Assembly (NCBI GenBank): GCA_028711205.1
Contig: JAQTSP010000050.1
Coordinates: 1-12,942 of the forward strand
Source of the DNA: Eubacteriales bacterium
GTDB lineage: Bacteria; Bacillota; Clostridia; Christensenellales; SZUA-584
DNA length: 12,942 bases
Reading direction: 5' to 3'
A model generated the notes under the pieces. The model had not been told where the DNA came from, did not search any database, and worked only from the letters and a program-made list of their open reading frames with translations. The position numbers were made by a program, and so were the translations under genes. Below are positions 1 to 7,088 of this stretch, in pieces. Every line of letters starts with the position of its first letter. Within the stretch, counting starts at the first letter, position 1.

Positions 1-892
1 CGTACATTGCGATGTCATCCTGGTCAAGGAGCGTTTTCCGCGTGTCGATATAGTCGTACATGACATCAAGGTTGTCATGGATGCAGCCGATCAGGCCGTC
101 ATACAGCGAAGCGGGCACATCGTCCGCAAAAAGCGCCTTGGCCAGCGCGCTGTCATAGCCTCTGACCTTCGCGTAGAACACGTCTTTTTTGACGCTTGTC
201 GCATAAGACGCGGCGATCGTGTTGATGCTGCCGCGAAACGCGCCGTAGTATGTTTCGAAAGCGTCTTTTCTGACCCGCCGGTCTTTGTGCTGCATCAGCT
301 TGATAAACGTCGCGTGCGTCAGCTGCGTCTGGCCGTCGCCGGTATCAACGCTGCCGAACTTCAAGTCCACATTGTTCAGCATCGTGAATATATCGCGCGC
401 GCCGGACGCAAAATCGGCGCTCATCGACAGTATCTTTTCTTCGTTTTCGCTGAGCACATGCTTTTTTTTACGTATGATGTCGCTGATCATGAACGCGTAC
501 GGCACAAGCGCCTTTTCCAGGGAAATAAACTGCCTGAGTTTTTCTTCGCTCTCCGCAAGCAGCGCGGGCGCGACAAACGACGCTTCTCCCGAGACGGCGA
601 CGTAAAGAGACATCGCCCTGTCCGTCATACCCTGATACAGCCCATTCGCATTGTCTTCGTCCCTTCTCATCTTGGCGTAAACAAAAAGACGCTCGCATAA
701 AAGCGACGCCTCGTCAAGGCGCAAAAGCGCGCCGGCAAGATTTCCCGCGTTGTCCGTAAAGCCTTTTTTTAAGTCTTTGAGCGTGGGCAGCATATCCTGA
801 AGCTTTTTAAAGTCCTGTTCCCACTCCCCGTCCGATGCAAACATATCGTACAGGTTCCATTTATATTTTTCGTCGATTTCGCTTCGTTTCAT
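1..892 (-). CDS. pepF: Oligoendopeptidase F (M3 family), N-terminal part
   Basis: This is a partial gene; the C-terminal half lies beyond the left edge. About 297 residues can be read without a stop. They match the N-terminal helical region of PepF, a cytoplasmic zinc oligopeptidase that cuts short peptides. Recognisable stretches include KWNLYDMF near the N-terminus, IFTMLNNVDLKF, LTHATFIKLM and VKKDVFYAKVRGYDSAL, all characteristic of PepF. The HExxH zinc site would fall outside the window, so catalytic competence cannot be judged. The ATG at 892 has a clear GGAGG at about 898-902, with about five bases between. The gene follows the helicase-loader gene after 62 bases, with no terminator between, so it is probably the third gene of the dnaD transcript. 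A CATAAT box lies in the gap, but no convincing -35 goes with it. Confidence 0.93.
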   Translation of the reverse strand, partial: MKRSEIDEKYKWNLYDMFASDGEWEQDFKKLQDMLPTLKDLKKGFTDNAGNLAGALLRLDEASLLCERLFVYAKMRRDEDNANGLYQGMTDRAMSLYVAVSGEASFVAPALLAESEEKLRQFISLEKALVPYAFMISDIIRKKKHVLSENEEKILSMSADFASGARDIFTMLNNVDLKFGSVDTGDGQTQLTHATFIKLMQHKDRRVRKDAFETYYGAFRGSINTIAASYATSVKKDVFYAKVRGYDSALAKALFADDVPASLYDGLIGCIHDNLDVMYDYIDTRKTLLDQDDIAMY

Positions 893-954
893 AATGGCCT
901 CCAAAAATGTTGCTTTATCTATCATTATGCCCGAAAAGGCGTCTTAAAACCAGG

Positions 955-1875
955 CTAATAGCGGATATCCTTACCCCTGAATATGATTTTCTGGGAGTGC
1001 CGCGTATCCATCAGCCTTGAATGGATGCGTTCGCCGTATCGCGCGTTGATTTCCTCAAAAGGCAGGTTGGTGACAATGATGGTGTGTAGGCCGCTTCTTT
1101 CGTTGATCAGATCGAAGAAATACTCGACCGTCACGTTTCGTGTCATCGGCTCGGTGCCGATATCGTCGATAATGAGCAAAGGCACCTCGAATATGGGGTC
1201 AAGGTCGATGTTCTCGCCCAGCCTGTGACGGTGAAACAGCGAGAAAAGCCGGTATGCGGTATAATAGGCGGCGGTATTCCCGCGTTCGATCACGCGCCGC
1301 ATGATGCACTTAGCGATATACGTCTTTCCAAGCCCGATGCCGCCGGACAAAAGCAGCACGGGCAGGCAGTCGGGAAACTTATTTGCATAAGCTTCGGCGA
1401 CCTGCTTATAACTGACCATCTGATCCTTTTGTGATTTTCCTTTTTCAATGGGTTTATCGTCGAATATATCGATATTGAACTGCTCAAAGCTGACGCTGCT
1501 GTCCGTCAGCCTGGCCGCGTCCAGCTTGTCCTCAAGCACGCGTTTCTTAAAACAACCGCAACGCTGCGCGCCGTCTATGACCCCTGTATCACGGCAGGCC
1601 GGGCAGGTATAAACAGGGTCGAGATAATGCTGATCAAAACCCGCATCGGTCAGCAGCGTTATGGCTTTTTCCTGCAGCGCTAAAATTTCGTCTTTATCAC
1701 CCGAATGGCCGGAAATCGATTGCTTTAATCTTTCGATCTGCAGCGTTTTGACCTTTTCGTGGATTTCTTTCAGCTCAGGGACTTTTTTGTAAGCTTGCCG
1801 CCGCCGCCTGTTTTTTTCTGTTTCGTTTTGCCTTTGAATGCGGTCATATTCCGCGAGGACATCGGATATGCTCAA
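955..1875 (-). CDS. DnaC/DnaI-like helicase loader ATPase
   Basis: A 306-residue AAA+ ATPase of the DnaC/DnaI/IstB type, which loads the replicative helicase at origins. The N-terminal 70 residues are charged and helical. Next comes a cysteine cluster, C91, C94, C106 and C108, in the position of the zinc-binding module of DnaI-like loaders. The ATPase core has Walker A GGIGLGKT (178-185), Walker B LLIIDD (233-238), a sensor-like TNL (269-271) and YGERIHSRL (280-288), which holds candidate arginine-finger residues R283 and R287. The start is TTG at 1875. The GAAGGAG ribosome site lies in the last codons of the upstream dnaD-like gene, seven bases from the TTG, and that gene's TAA is only two bases before the TTG, so the two are probably translationally coupled. 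An IstB-type transposon ATPase is unlikely, because a DnaD partner is adjacent and no transposase is present. Confidence 0.93.
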   Translation of the reverse strand: MSISDVLAEYDRIQRQNETEKNRRRRQAYKKVPELKEIHEKVKTLQIERLKQSISGHSGDKDEILALQEKAITLLTDAGFDQHYLDPVYTCPACRDTGVIDGAQRCGCFKKRVLEDKLDAARLTDSSVSFEQFNIDIFDDKPIEKGKSQKDQMVSYKQVAEAYANKFPDCLPVLLLSGGIGLGKTYIAKCIMRRVIERGNTAAYYTAYRLFSLFHRHRLGENIDLDPIFEVPLLIIDDIGTEPMTRNVTVEYFFDLINERSGLHTIIVTNLPFEEINARYGERIHSRLMDTRHSQKIIFRGKDIRY

Positions 1876-1877
1876 AA

Positions 1878-3305
1878 TTACGCTCCTTCGTCTTTAAAGA
1901 AATCGATAGCAAGATGATCGTAATTTTCTATCGGCCTTTCATAGGACGCGCGCCGGGACGCCGTATTCTGTTTGACGGAATATTTCTTTGTTTCACGCTG
2001 CGCGTCGGCCAGCGTTTTGACGCCAGCGTCGTGCCAGTTTGACAGTATCGTGTTGAGATACCTGTATGGATTCTCGGACAGAGAGCTGATCTCTGCCGCA
2101 AGAAGTATCGCGTCATGGCTGATGCCGCATTCGGTGTTCCACCGCGCGTATGTCTTTCTGTGCGCATCCGTCACTTTCTTTGCGATGCCGGCCGTCTCGA
2201 ATACGGCGGTGATGCGCTTGTCCATCGTCTGCCTGAGGGCGATATACGCCCTGGCGTCGGCGGCCGTCAAAACGCGGTTGTTGTACCAGTCGGTCAATAT
2301 GTCATCGAGATACGGAAAAGGCTTTTTGCCACGGGAGCCTGACAGCCTGGCCGCCATGATGAGCATATCCATGTCAAATCCATAAACGCTTGTCCACTTT
2401 TGGTAGAGGCTCTCATATTCATATGACGGTTTCAGGCTTGGCTCTCCGATGATATGCATCAGCTCCTTGATGTTTTTCGAAAAACTGTCGCTCTGCGATT
2501 TCTTTTCGCTGATCTTCCGCGATGTGGTGTCGCCGTCCGCCTTGAGGCGCTCTAAGATCCGGTCAAGATATTTCATGCTCGGCTCTCTCGCGGCCGTTGT
2601 ATGCGCGCAAGCGGTCAGCACCGCTTCCAGCGTAAAGCCCCACAGGCCTGTCCATTTATCGAACAGCACGGCTTCGTCCTTTGTCGGGCCGCGTCCCGAA
2701 ATGCCAAGCTGTTTTAATACGCGGAGCACGCCGGATGACGCGGTTTTAAAGTGCGCGATCTTCTCTCTCGCTTTTTCCTCTGTATCAATATACTCAAGCT
2801 CGGCCCATGATTGCGCGACCTTGTCCATGTATGATATCCCGACGCGCCTGCCTTTCATCAGCACGCAGTATTCGGCCAGCGCCAGCACCACTTTTTTGGG
2901 CAGATGGAACATGTCCGTATAATCATAGATCTTGATATATTCGTGAGGAGACAGCTGCCTCGAGCCGAATATATTCTGCAGCTTTTGATTGAATTCGCGT
3001 TCGGTATACAGGTCGTCCTCCGGCTTTTCACCTGAAAATACGCCGAACTCAAAACACAGTTTATCGGTGTTGACGATATGCGCGAAGCCTCTTTTTTGCC
3101 AGTACTCAAACGCGCCGATCACGTCGTCTTCACTCATATCCAGGCGCGCGCAAAACATATCAAAGTCGATATCCTGATTGGTTGAGGCATACATAAGCCC
3201 CAAAAGATATGACGCGGTATATTTTTCCGGCGCGGTCAGAGAACATTCGATAAACCGGTTTGGAACGGCCGTGCTTTTGGAATTGTTTTTAAGCTGAAGC
3301 TGCAT
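1878..3305 (-). CDS. DnaD-domain replication initiation protein with four tandem DnaD-like repeats
   Basis: A 475-residue protein of the DnaD/DnaB(Gram-positive) superfamily, which remodels origin DNA and helps recruit the helicase and its loader. Residues about 20-95 look like the N-terminal winged-helix part. Four helical units follow, at about 104-178, 190-257, 278-352 and 366-436. Each carries a version of the DnaD signature: YMDKVAQSW, YLDRILERL (Trp lost), YLDDILTDW and YLNTILSNW. The last residues, ENYDHLAIDFFKDEGA, resemble the conserved tail of DnaD proteins. I chose the ATG at 3305, which has AAGGGG ten bases upstream. An in-frame ATG at 3341 would add 12 residues but overlaps the likely -10 box. 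It heads the transcript for the loader and pepF and is divergent from murA. The family call is firm; four repeats rather than one or two is my reading by eye. Confidence 0.9.
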   Translation of the reverse strand: MQLQLKNNSKSTAVPNRFIECSLTAPEKYTASYLLGLMYASTNQDIDFDMFCARLDMSEDDVIGAFEYWQKRGFAHIVNTDKLCFEFGVFSGEKPEDDLYTEREFNQKLQNIFGSRQLSPHEYIKIYDYTDMFHLPKKVVLALAEYCVLMKGRRVGISYMDKVAQSWAELEYIDTEEKAREKIAHFKTASSGVLRVLKQLGISGRGPTKDEAVLFDKWTGLWGFTLEAVLTACAHTTAAREPSMKYLDRILERLKADGDTTSRKISEKKSQSDSFSKNIKELMHIIGEPSLKPSYEYESLYQKWTSVYGFDMDMLIMAARLSGSRGKKPFPYLDDILTDWYNNRVLTAADARAYIALRQTMDKRITAVFETAGIAKKVTDAHRKTYARWNTECGISHDAILLAAEISSLSENPYRYLNTILSNWHDAGVKTLADAQRETKKYSVKQNTASRRASYERPIENYDHLAIDFFKDEGA

Positions 3306-3336
3306 ACTATAAATACCCCTTATGAAGCGTATTAGT

Positions 3337-3345
3337 ATCATACCA
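3337..3345 (-). promoter_or_regulatory. Extended -10 promoter candidate for the dnaD-loader-pepF operon
   Basis: On the minus strand TGGTATGAT reads as an extended -10 element (TG-n-TATGAT), about 30 bases before the chosen dnaD start. No good -35 is seen at 16-18 bases, as is common with extended -10 promoters. If it is used, the alternative ATG at 3341 would lie inside the promoter and could not be the translation start. Confidence 0.5.
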
Positions 3346-3477
3346 CATATCCGCGTTTTTTGGCATACAAATATCGGTTTTTTTATTGTGTCATAAGAAA
3401 AAAATCAACACCAATACATACTGGGTTTATAGGGTTTTATGTATGCATCGACCGGTTAAAAGTGTACAGACACAGTG

Positions 3478-3512
3478 CTATCAATGACGCTGTCATATTT
3501 TTATATTGATAG
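3478..3512 (+). promoter_or_regulatory. Inverted repeat over the murA -35 (possible operator)
   Basis: CTATCAAT (3478-3485) and ATTGATAG (3505-3512) are perfect 8-base inverted arms around 19 bases. The right arm contains the murA -35 hexamer. Inside them lies a second short inverted repeat, ATGAC-GCT-GTCAT (3484-3496). The position fits an operator, but no known regulator site is recognised and A+T-rich intergenic DNA produces such repeats by chance. Confidence 0.3.
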
Positions 3513-3534
3513 AAAAGGAATTACCTGCTATACT
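3506..3534 (+). promoter_or_regulatory. murA promoter (sigma-A type, extended -10)
   Basis: TTGATA at 3506-3511, a 17-base spacer and TATACT at 3529-3534, with TGC directly before the -10, make a strong vegetative promoter. Transcription should begin near 3541, giving a leader of about 50 nt before the murA ATG. Confidence 0.8.
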
Positions 3535-3560
3535 CTACATTGGTAATCAAGAGCGACGAT

Positions 3561-3593
3561 GGAGGTTTGTGCGGTTTTAGCACATGTTATATG
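3561..3593 (+). promoter_or_regulatory. murA translation start with a hairpin between Shine-Dalgarno and ATG
   Basis: The only strong Shine-Dalgarno near the MurA start is GGAGG at 3561-3565, 25 bases before the ATG at 3591, which is too far for normal use. Between them TGTGC (3568-3572) and GCACA (3580-3584) can form a perfect five-base-pair stem with a seven-base loop. Folding it out leaves 2 + 6 = 8 unpaired bases, the usual spacing. The alternative in-frame TTG codons at 3540 and 3567 are unsuitable: the first precedes the transcript start and the second lies one base from the GGAGG. Confidence 0.5.
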
Positions 3594-4877
3594 AGAGAGA
3601 AACTTGTGATTAGAGGCGGAAAGCCGCTTTGCGGGAGCGTGACTGTCAGCGGGGCAAAGAACGCGGCTGTGGCGATACTGCCCGCAACGATACTTTGCGA
3701 GAACGAATGCGAGATTGACAATCTGCCCGATATCGTGGATGTTCATCTTCTTGACAGCCTTCTTTGTAGCATGGGCGCAAAGACCAGCGCGTCAAAAACG
3801 ACGATGACGATTGATGCCGGCGGTGTAAAAGAATATGTGGTCAACAACGACGCGGTCAAAATGATGCGCGCATCGTACTATCTCCTGGGTGCGCTACTCG
3901 GGCGATTTGGCAAAGCCGAGGTTTGCCTGCCGGGCGGCTGTGCGATCGGCCTCCGGCCGATAGACCAGCATGTCAAAGGGATGGAAGCGCTTGGCGCTTC
4001 GGTTAAAACAGAGTACGGCATGCTGAAGGCAGAGGCGCCGTGCGGTCTTGTCGGCACCGATATTTACCTTGATATCGTATCGGTCGGCGCAACGATCAAC
4101 ATCATGCTCGCGGCTGTGAAAGCGAAGGGAAGAACGACCATCGTGAACGCCGCGAAAGAGCCGCATGTTGTCGATGTCGCCAACTTCCTCAACTGCATGG
4201 GTGCAAAGGTCAAGGGCGCGGGCACGGATATCGTACGTATTACCGGCGTCGAGCATCTGCACGGCTGTACTTATTCGATTATACCCGATCAGATCGAAAC
4301 GGGGACGCTGATGATAGCGGCCGCGGCCACAAGAGGCGATCTGACGATAAAAAACGTGATACCGACGCACATGGAGGCGCTTTCTGCAAAACTGATCGAG
4401 ATGGGCGTGACGGTAGAGGAAGGCGACGATACGCTGCGCGTCACGTGCCAGAAAAAGCCCAAGCATGTCAACATCAAAACGCTGCCGTACCCGGGGTTTC
4501 CGACCGACCTGCAGCAGCCTGCCACCGTGCTTTTAAGCACGGCCGAAGGTGCCAGCATTATCGTGGAAAATATATTCGAGTCGCGGTTTAAGCATATCAA
4601 CGAGATCAGGCGCATGGGCGCGAATGTGTCGATAGACGGACGGGTCTGCGTCGTGGAAGGCGTCGAGCGGCTGACGGGCGCGCCCGTGCGTGCGACGGAT
4701 CTCAGGGCCGGCGCCGCGCTGATCGTGGCCGGGCTGATGGCCGACGGACGGACAGAGATCACAGGCATCAAATATATTGACAGAGGCTATGACCACATTG
4801 AAAACAAATTGAAACAGCTGGGCGCTGATATACACAGAGAAAAGTTAGAAGATATTGACGAATACGATCTGATGTAA
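3591..4877 (+). CDS. murA: UDP-N-acetylglucosamine 1-carboxyvinyltransferase
   Basis: A 428-residue cytoplasmic enzyme that transfers enolpyruvate from phosphoenolpyruvate to UDP-GlcNAc, the first committed step of peptidoglycan precursor synthesis. The N-terminal MREKLVIRGGKPLCGSV leads into SGAKNAA, with the conserved K23 and N24. PGGCAIGLRP (114-123) carries C117, equivalent to the E. coli Cys115 attacked by fosfomycin, so the enzyme should be fosfomycin-sensitive. YPGFPTDLQQP (300-310) carries the catalytic aspartate D306, and DLRAGAALIVAGL near the C-terminus supplies the conserved arginine. Length is normal for the family. The start was chosen from family alignment, since Met1 sits where other MurA proteins begin. 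Many Gram-positives have two paralogues (MurA and MurZ/MurA2); which one this is cannot be settled here. The gene stands alone between its own promoter and a terminator. Confidence 0.96.
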   Translation: MREKLVIRGGKPLCGSVTVSGAKNAAVAILPATILCENECEIDNLPDIVDVHLLDSLLCSMGAKTSASKTTMTIDAGGVKEYVVNNDAVKMMRASYYLLGALLGRFGKAEVCLPGGCAIGLRPIDQHVKGMEALGASVKTEYGMLKAEAPCGLVGTDIYLDIVSVGATINIMLAAVKAKGRTTIVNAAKEPHVVDVANFLNCMGAKVKGAGTDIVRITGVEHLHGCTYSIIPDQIETGTLMIAAAATRGDLTIKNVIPTHMEALSAKLIEMGVTVEEGDDTLRVTCQKKPKHVNIKTLPYPGFPTDLQQPATVLLSTAEGASIIVENIFESRFKHINEIRRMGANVSIDGRVCVVEGVERLTGAPVRATDLRAGAALIVAGLMADGRTEITGIKYIDRGYDHIENKLKQLGADIHREKLEDIDEYDLM

Positions 4878-4881
4878 AACA

Positions 4882-4914
4882 AAAGCGGCGAAGATAAAGG
4901 CCGCTTTGTTATTT
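4882..4914. terminator. Bidirectional intrinsic terminator between murA and the converging operon
   Basis: AAAGCGGC (4882-4889) and GCCGCTTT (4900-4907) form an eight-pair stem with a ten-base loop, five bases after the murA stop. The plus-strand tail is moderately T-rich. On the minus strand the stem is followed by TTTTGTTTTAC, so it can also end the operon arriving from 5641. The A/T ends of the stem allow use in both directions. Confidence 0.85.
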
Positions 4915-4936
4915 CAGTTCGCTTTAGCGATACCCG

Positions 4937-5641
4937 TCAAAAATGAAGCCGCCTGGCAAAGGCTTCCCTGACACGCTGGTTTTTTTCCAATATGAATAAC
5001 AGCAGTACGATGGAAAGACACGGAGCGATGACAAACCATGACCAGAAAAGAGAGATGGCGGATGCGGTATAAAGATCGATCAATATTTCAAGCATGAATA
5101 TCAACAGTGTGATCGACAAAACGAGCGCGGAAGTGACGCGCAGGCCTTTTAGTATTTTTATTCGCGTGAGGTAGATTACGATTCCCAAAGACACAAAACA
5201 ATAGACGGCGACGGGAAGCGCGATGGATAAAAACCATCCTTTGCCGGCCACCATGCTTTCGATGACAAAAAGGCCTGTCAAAACGGCCGCGAGGTCAACC
5301 GACATCATCGTGATGTACCGAAACTTACGAAAATAAAACGGAGACGTACTAAAAGCCCAAAGCATGAACACACCGGCAATCACAAAAACAGACCACGTTA
5401 GGCGGCTGTCGTAAAGCAGATTCAACAGCACACAGGTGGCGATCGGCACCACGCATATGATTGAAATAAATTTAAACCAAAAAGCCCTTTCCGTCTTTTT
5501 TAACTCGTCTCTGGTCTCGGGAAAAGTCTTTTTATCTTCCGGCGCTTCTTTTTCCATCGGATTGATGACTTTGACGCCGCAGAGCGGGCATTTTTTTTGT
5601 GTGCGTTCAAGCTCGACGCCGCAGTTGACGCAATATGACAT
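4937..5641 (-). CDS. Zinc-ribbon six-helix membrane protein (DUF6320-like)
   Basis: A 234-residue protein with an N-terminal zinc ribbon, C4-x2-C7 and C18-x2-C21, then a charged linker of about 30 residues and about six hydrophobic membrane segments (roughly 56-76, 82-100, 112-132, 136-158, 168-192 and 197-220). It ends in a basic tail. The architecture resembles proteins annotated DUF6320 in Clostridia, which I recall occurring beside alcohol-acetyltransferase-like genes, as here. No catalytic motif is visible and the molecular role is unknown. The ATG at 5641 is preferred over an upstream in-frame start at 5665, because GGGAGGTG lies directly before it, inside the last codons of the upstream gene. 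That gene's stop and this start read TAA-C-ATG, so the two are almost certainly co-translated and should work together. DUF assignment is from memory. Confidence 0.8.
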   Translation of the reverse strand: MSYCVNCGVELERTQKKCPLCGVKVINPMEKEAPEDKKTFPETRDELKKTERAFWFKFISIICVVPIATCVLLNLLYDSRLTWSVFVIAGVFMLWAFSTSPFYFRKFRYITMMSVDLAAVLTGLFVIESMVAGKGWFLSIALPVAVYCFVSLGIVIYLTRIKILKGLRVTSALVLSITLLIFMLEILIDLYTASAISLFWSWFVIAPCLSIVLLLFILEKNQRVREAFARRLHF

Positions 5642-5642
5642 G

Positions 5643-6923
5643 TTACACCTCCCTGTTGGTTTCAAGTTTTACATGAAGCCCCATCTTGACAAGAAACGTA
5701 AAAAATTCTCTCTCCACGTCAGCTTCTTTGATCGTACTTGTAAAACAGATGTTTAAAATATCCCCAAACGCACAAACGGCGCAGCTGACCTTGTTATACC
5801 GAAGCGCGCCGAGCATTGCGTCAAAACGCTCGATATGCGCCGCCATCTCGTCCGGCATATCGATGATGCCGAGATTTGTCAGCGTACCAGTGATACGGCT
5901 TTCGCCGGCGATATGGAAGATCGCGTTAATGATGATATTTTTTATAAAAAGCGGCATGATACGTACGAAAATGCTTTTTTCCGCCTTGACGTTTTTGGAC
6001 ATCTTGGCTGTGAGCTGTTTTTTTGTCAGCGTATGCCGAAGATAATGATGGACGACATACAGAATTTCTTCAAAAGTGTAGTCTCCCCAGTTGGCGTTGA
6101 TCTCAGGATTGACATAAGAGGAAAAATTGCGCATTGTCCGGGTATCAAAGAACGCGCGCAGATTAACGGGCACGGAGACTTTAATAGGCAATATCTTTTT
6201 AGGGGCATCATTTTTTTGTATCGTATACAGTGCCTGTATATACACGCCGACTAAAAAATCGGTCAGAGATACGTCGTATTTTTTTGCAACCGCTTTTATA
6301 TCTTTGACGGATATAATACCGTTTACGATATTGAGCGTATGCCCCTTTTCTTTTGTGCCTTTTATTTGGTACGCCAGGGTTTCTTTCCATGCTTTGACGG
6401 ACTTCTTGTTGTAATACCGTAAAAAGCCGTCTTCCGTTTCCTCTTCTTTTGGCGGCTCGCTGCAATCAAGGACGCCGTGCGTTGCGGGGATGTCGTATCC
6501 TTTGAGTTTTAAATACTCTGCCACAAGCGTTTTTAAAAAAGTCGTGGCGCCATATCCGTCTGACACCGAATGAAAGACCTCGAGCGATATGCGCTTATCG
6601 TGCGCGCGCACTCTGAAAAGATAGCCGCCGCTTTCTTTTGTATAGAGACGTATGCAGGGGTTGATGGCATCCTCCATCACTCTGGCGCGCTTTTTGTTTT
6701 TTTCAAAATAGTACCAAAAAAGGCCTGCCCTCAGCCGACACGAAAAAATGCCCATTCGCCCGACCGTGGCATCGAGTGCCTGAGAAAGAAGATCTCTGTC
6801 TACCGTCTCAAGCATCTTGACGGATACACGAAATACCGCCGTCCATTTTCTGCTTTTGATGGCGGGGTATAGCTTGGCCGCATTGTCAAGCCTGTACCAT
6901 TTTGTCGGTTCATTTTCTTTCAT
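5643..6923 (-). CDS. Condensation/alcohol acetyltransferase-like acyltransferase
   Basis: A 426-residue protein of the CoA-dependent acyltransferase superfamily, which includes alcohol acetyltransferases and non-ribosomal-peptide condensation domains. The key motif is FHSVSDGYG, giving the HxxxDG signature with H118 as presumed general base and D122. The first histidine of the HHxxxDG form is Phe here. The segment SVPVNLRAFFDTRTMRNFSSYV fits the conserved substrate-channel region of these enzymes. No signal peptide or membrane segment is seen, and no carrier-protein or adenylation domain is nearby, so a peptide synthetase role is unlikely. Substrate is unknown; a lipid, alcohol or cell-envelope acyl acceptor is possible given the membrane-protein partner immediately downstream. 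The ATG at 6923 has no Shine-Dalgarno, and the nearest promoter candidate puts the transcript start only a few bases upstream, suggesting a nearly leaderless message. Confidence 0.8.
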   Translation of the reverse strand: MKENEPTKWYRLDNAAKLYPAIKSRKWTAVFRVSVKMLETVDRDLLSQALDATVGRMGIFSCRLRAGLFWYYFEKNKKRARVMEDAINPCIRLYTKESGGYLFRVRAHDKRISLEVFHSVSDGYGATTFLKTLVAEYLKLKGYDIPATHGVLDCSEPPKEEETEDGFLRYYNKKSVKAWKETLAYQIKGTKEKGHTLNIVNGIISVKDIKAVAKKYDVSLTDFLVGVYIQALYTIQKNDAPKKILPIKVSVPVNLRAFFDTRTMRNFSSYVNPEINANWGDYTFEEILYVVHHYLRHTLTKKQLTAKMSKNVKAEKSIFVRIMPLFIKNIIINAIFHIAGESRITGTLTNLGIIDMPDEMAAHIERFDAMLGALRYNKVSCAVCAFGDILNICFTSTIKEADVEREFFTFLVKMGLHVKLETNREV

Positions 6924-6931
6924 CAGTTTGA

Positions 6932-6960
6932 ATAATACTACTTATAATCTGATCGCACAA
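6932..6960 (-). promoter_or_regulatory. Promoter candidate for the acyltransferase operon
   Basis: On the minus strand TTGTGC (6955-6960), a 17-base spacer and TATTAT (6932-6937) form a plausible weak promoter. The -10 ends eight bases before the ATG, so the transcript would have almost no leader. An overlapping TATAAG box offers an alternative -10. Confidence 0.35.
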
Positions 6961-6991
6961 GGTATAAGCTTTGCTAAAATTGAGGGATATA

Positions 6992-7050
6992 GAAAAAAAG
7001 ACAAAAATAGGGCGGAACGGCAGGGCTATCGTACGCCCATATGTTCCGCC
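6992..7050 (-). terminator. Intrinsic terminator of noc, compound hairpin
   Basis: On the minus strand the outer arms GGCGGAAC and GTTCCGCC (7043-7050 with 7011-7018) pair perfectly. Inside, after a symmetrical four-by-four internal loop, GGGC and GCCC (7023-7026 with 7035-7038) form a second stem with an eight-base loop. The structure is followed by CTATTTTTGTCTTTTTTTC on the minus strand. It lies about 40 bases after the noc stop and shields the acyltransferase promoter from read-through. Confidence 0.88.
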
Positions 7051-7088
7051 AATAGTAGGGGTATTGGGGACAAGTTACTTGGATTGAT

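Noticed and set aside
77..700. A 207-codon plus-strand open frame opposite pepF
   Set aside because: The minus strand encodes a clear PepF N-terminus through the whole stretch, and the plus-strand product has no recognisable family features; it is an antisense shadow.
1989..1996. TGTTTCAC, half of a parS site
   Set aside because: The second half does not follow, and it lies within the dnaD-like coding region. No full parS or Noc-binding palindrome was found in the window.
3894..4466. A 190-codon minus-strand frame inside murA
   Set aside because: It is fully opposite conserved MurA sequence, including the active-site region, and the product resembles no family.
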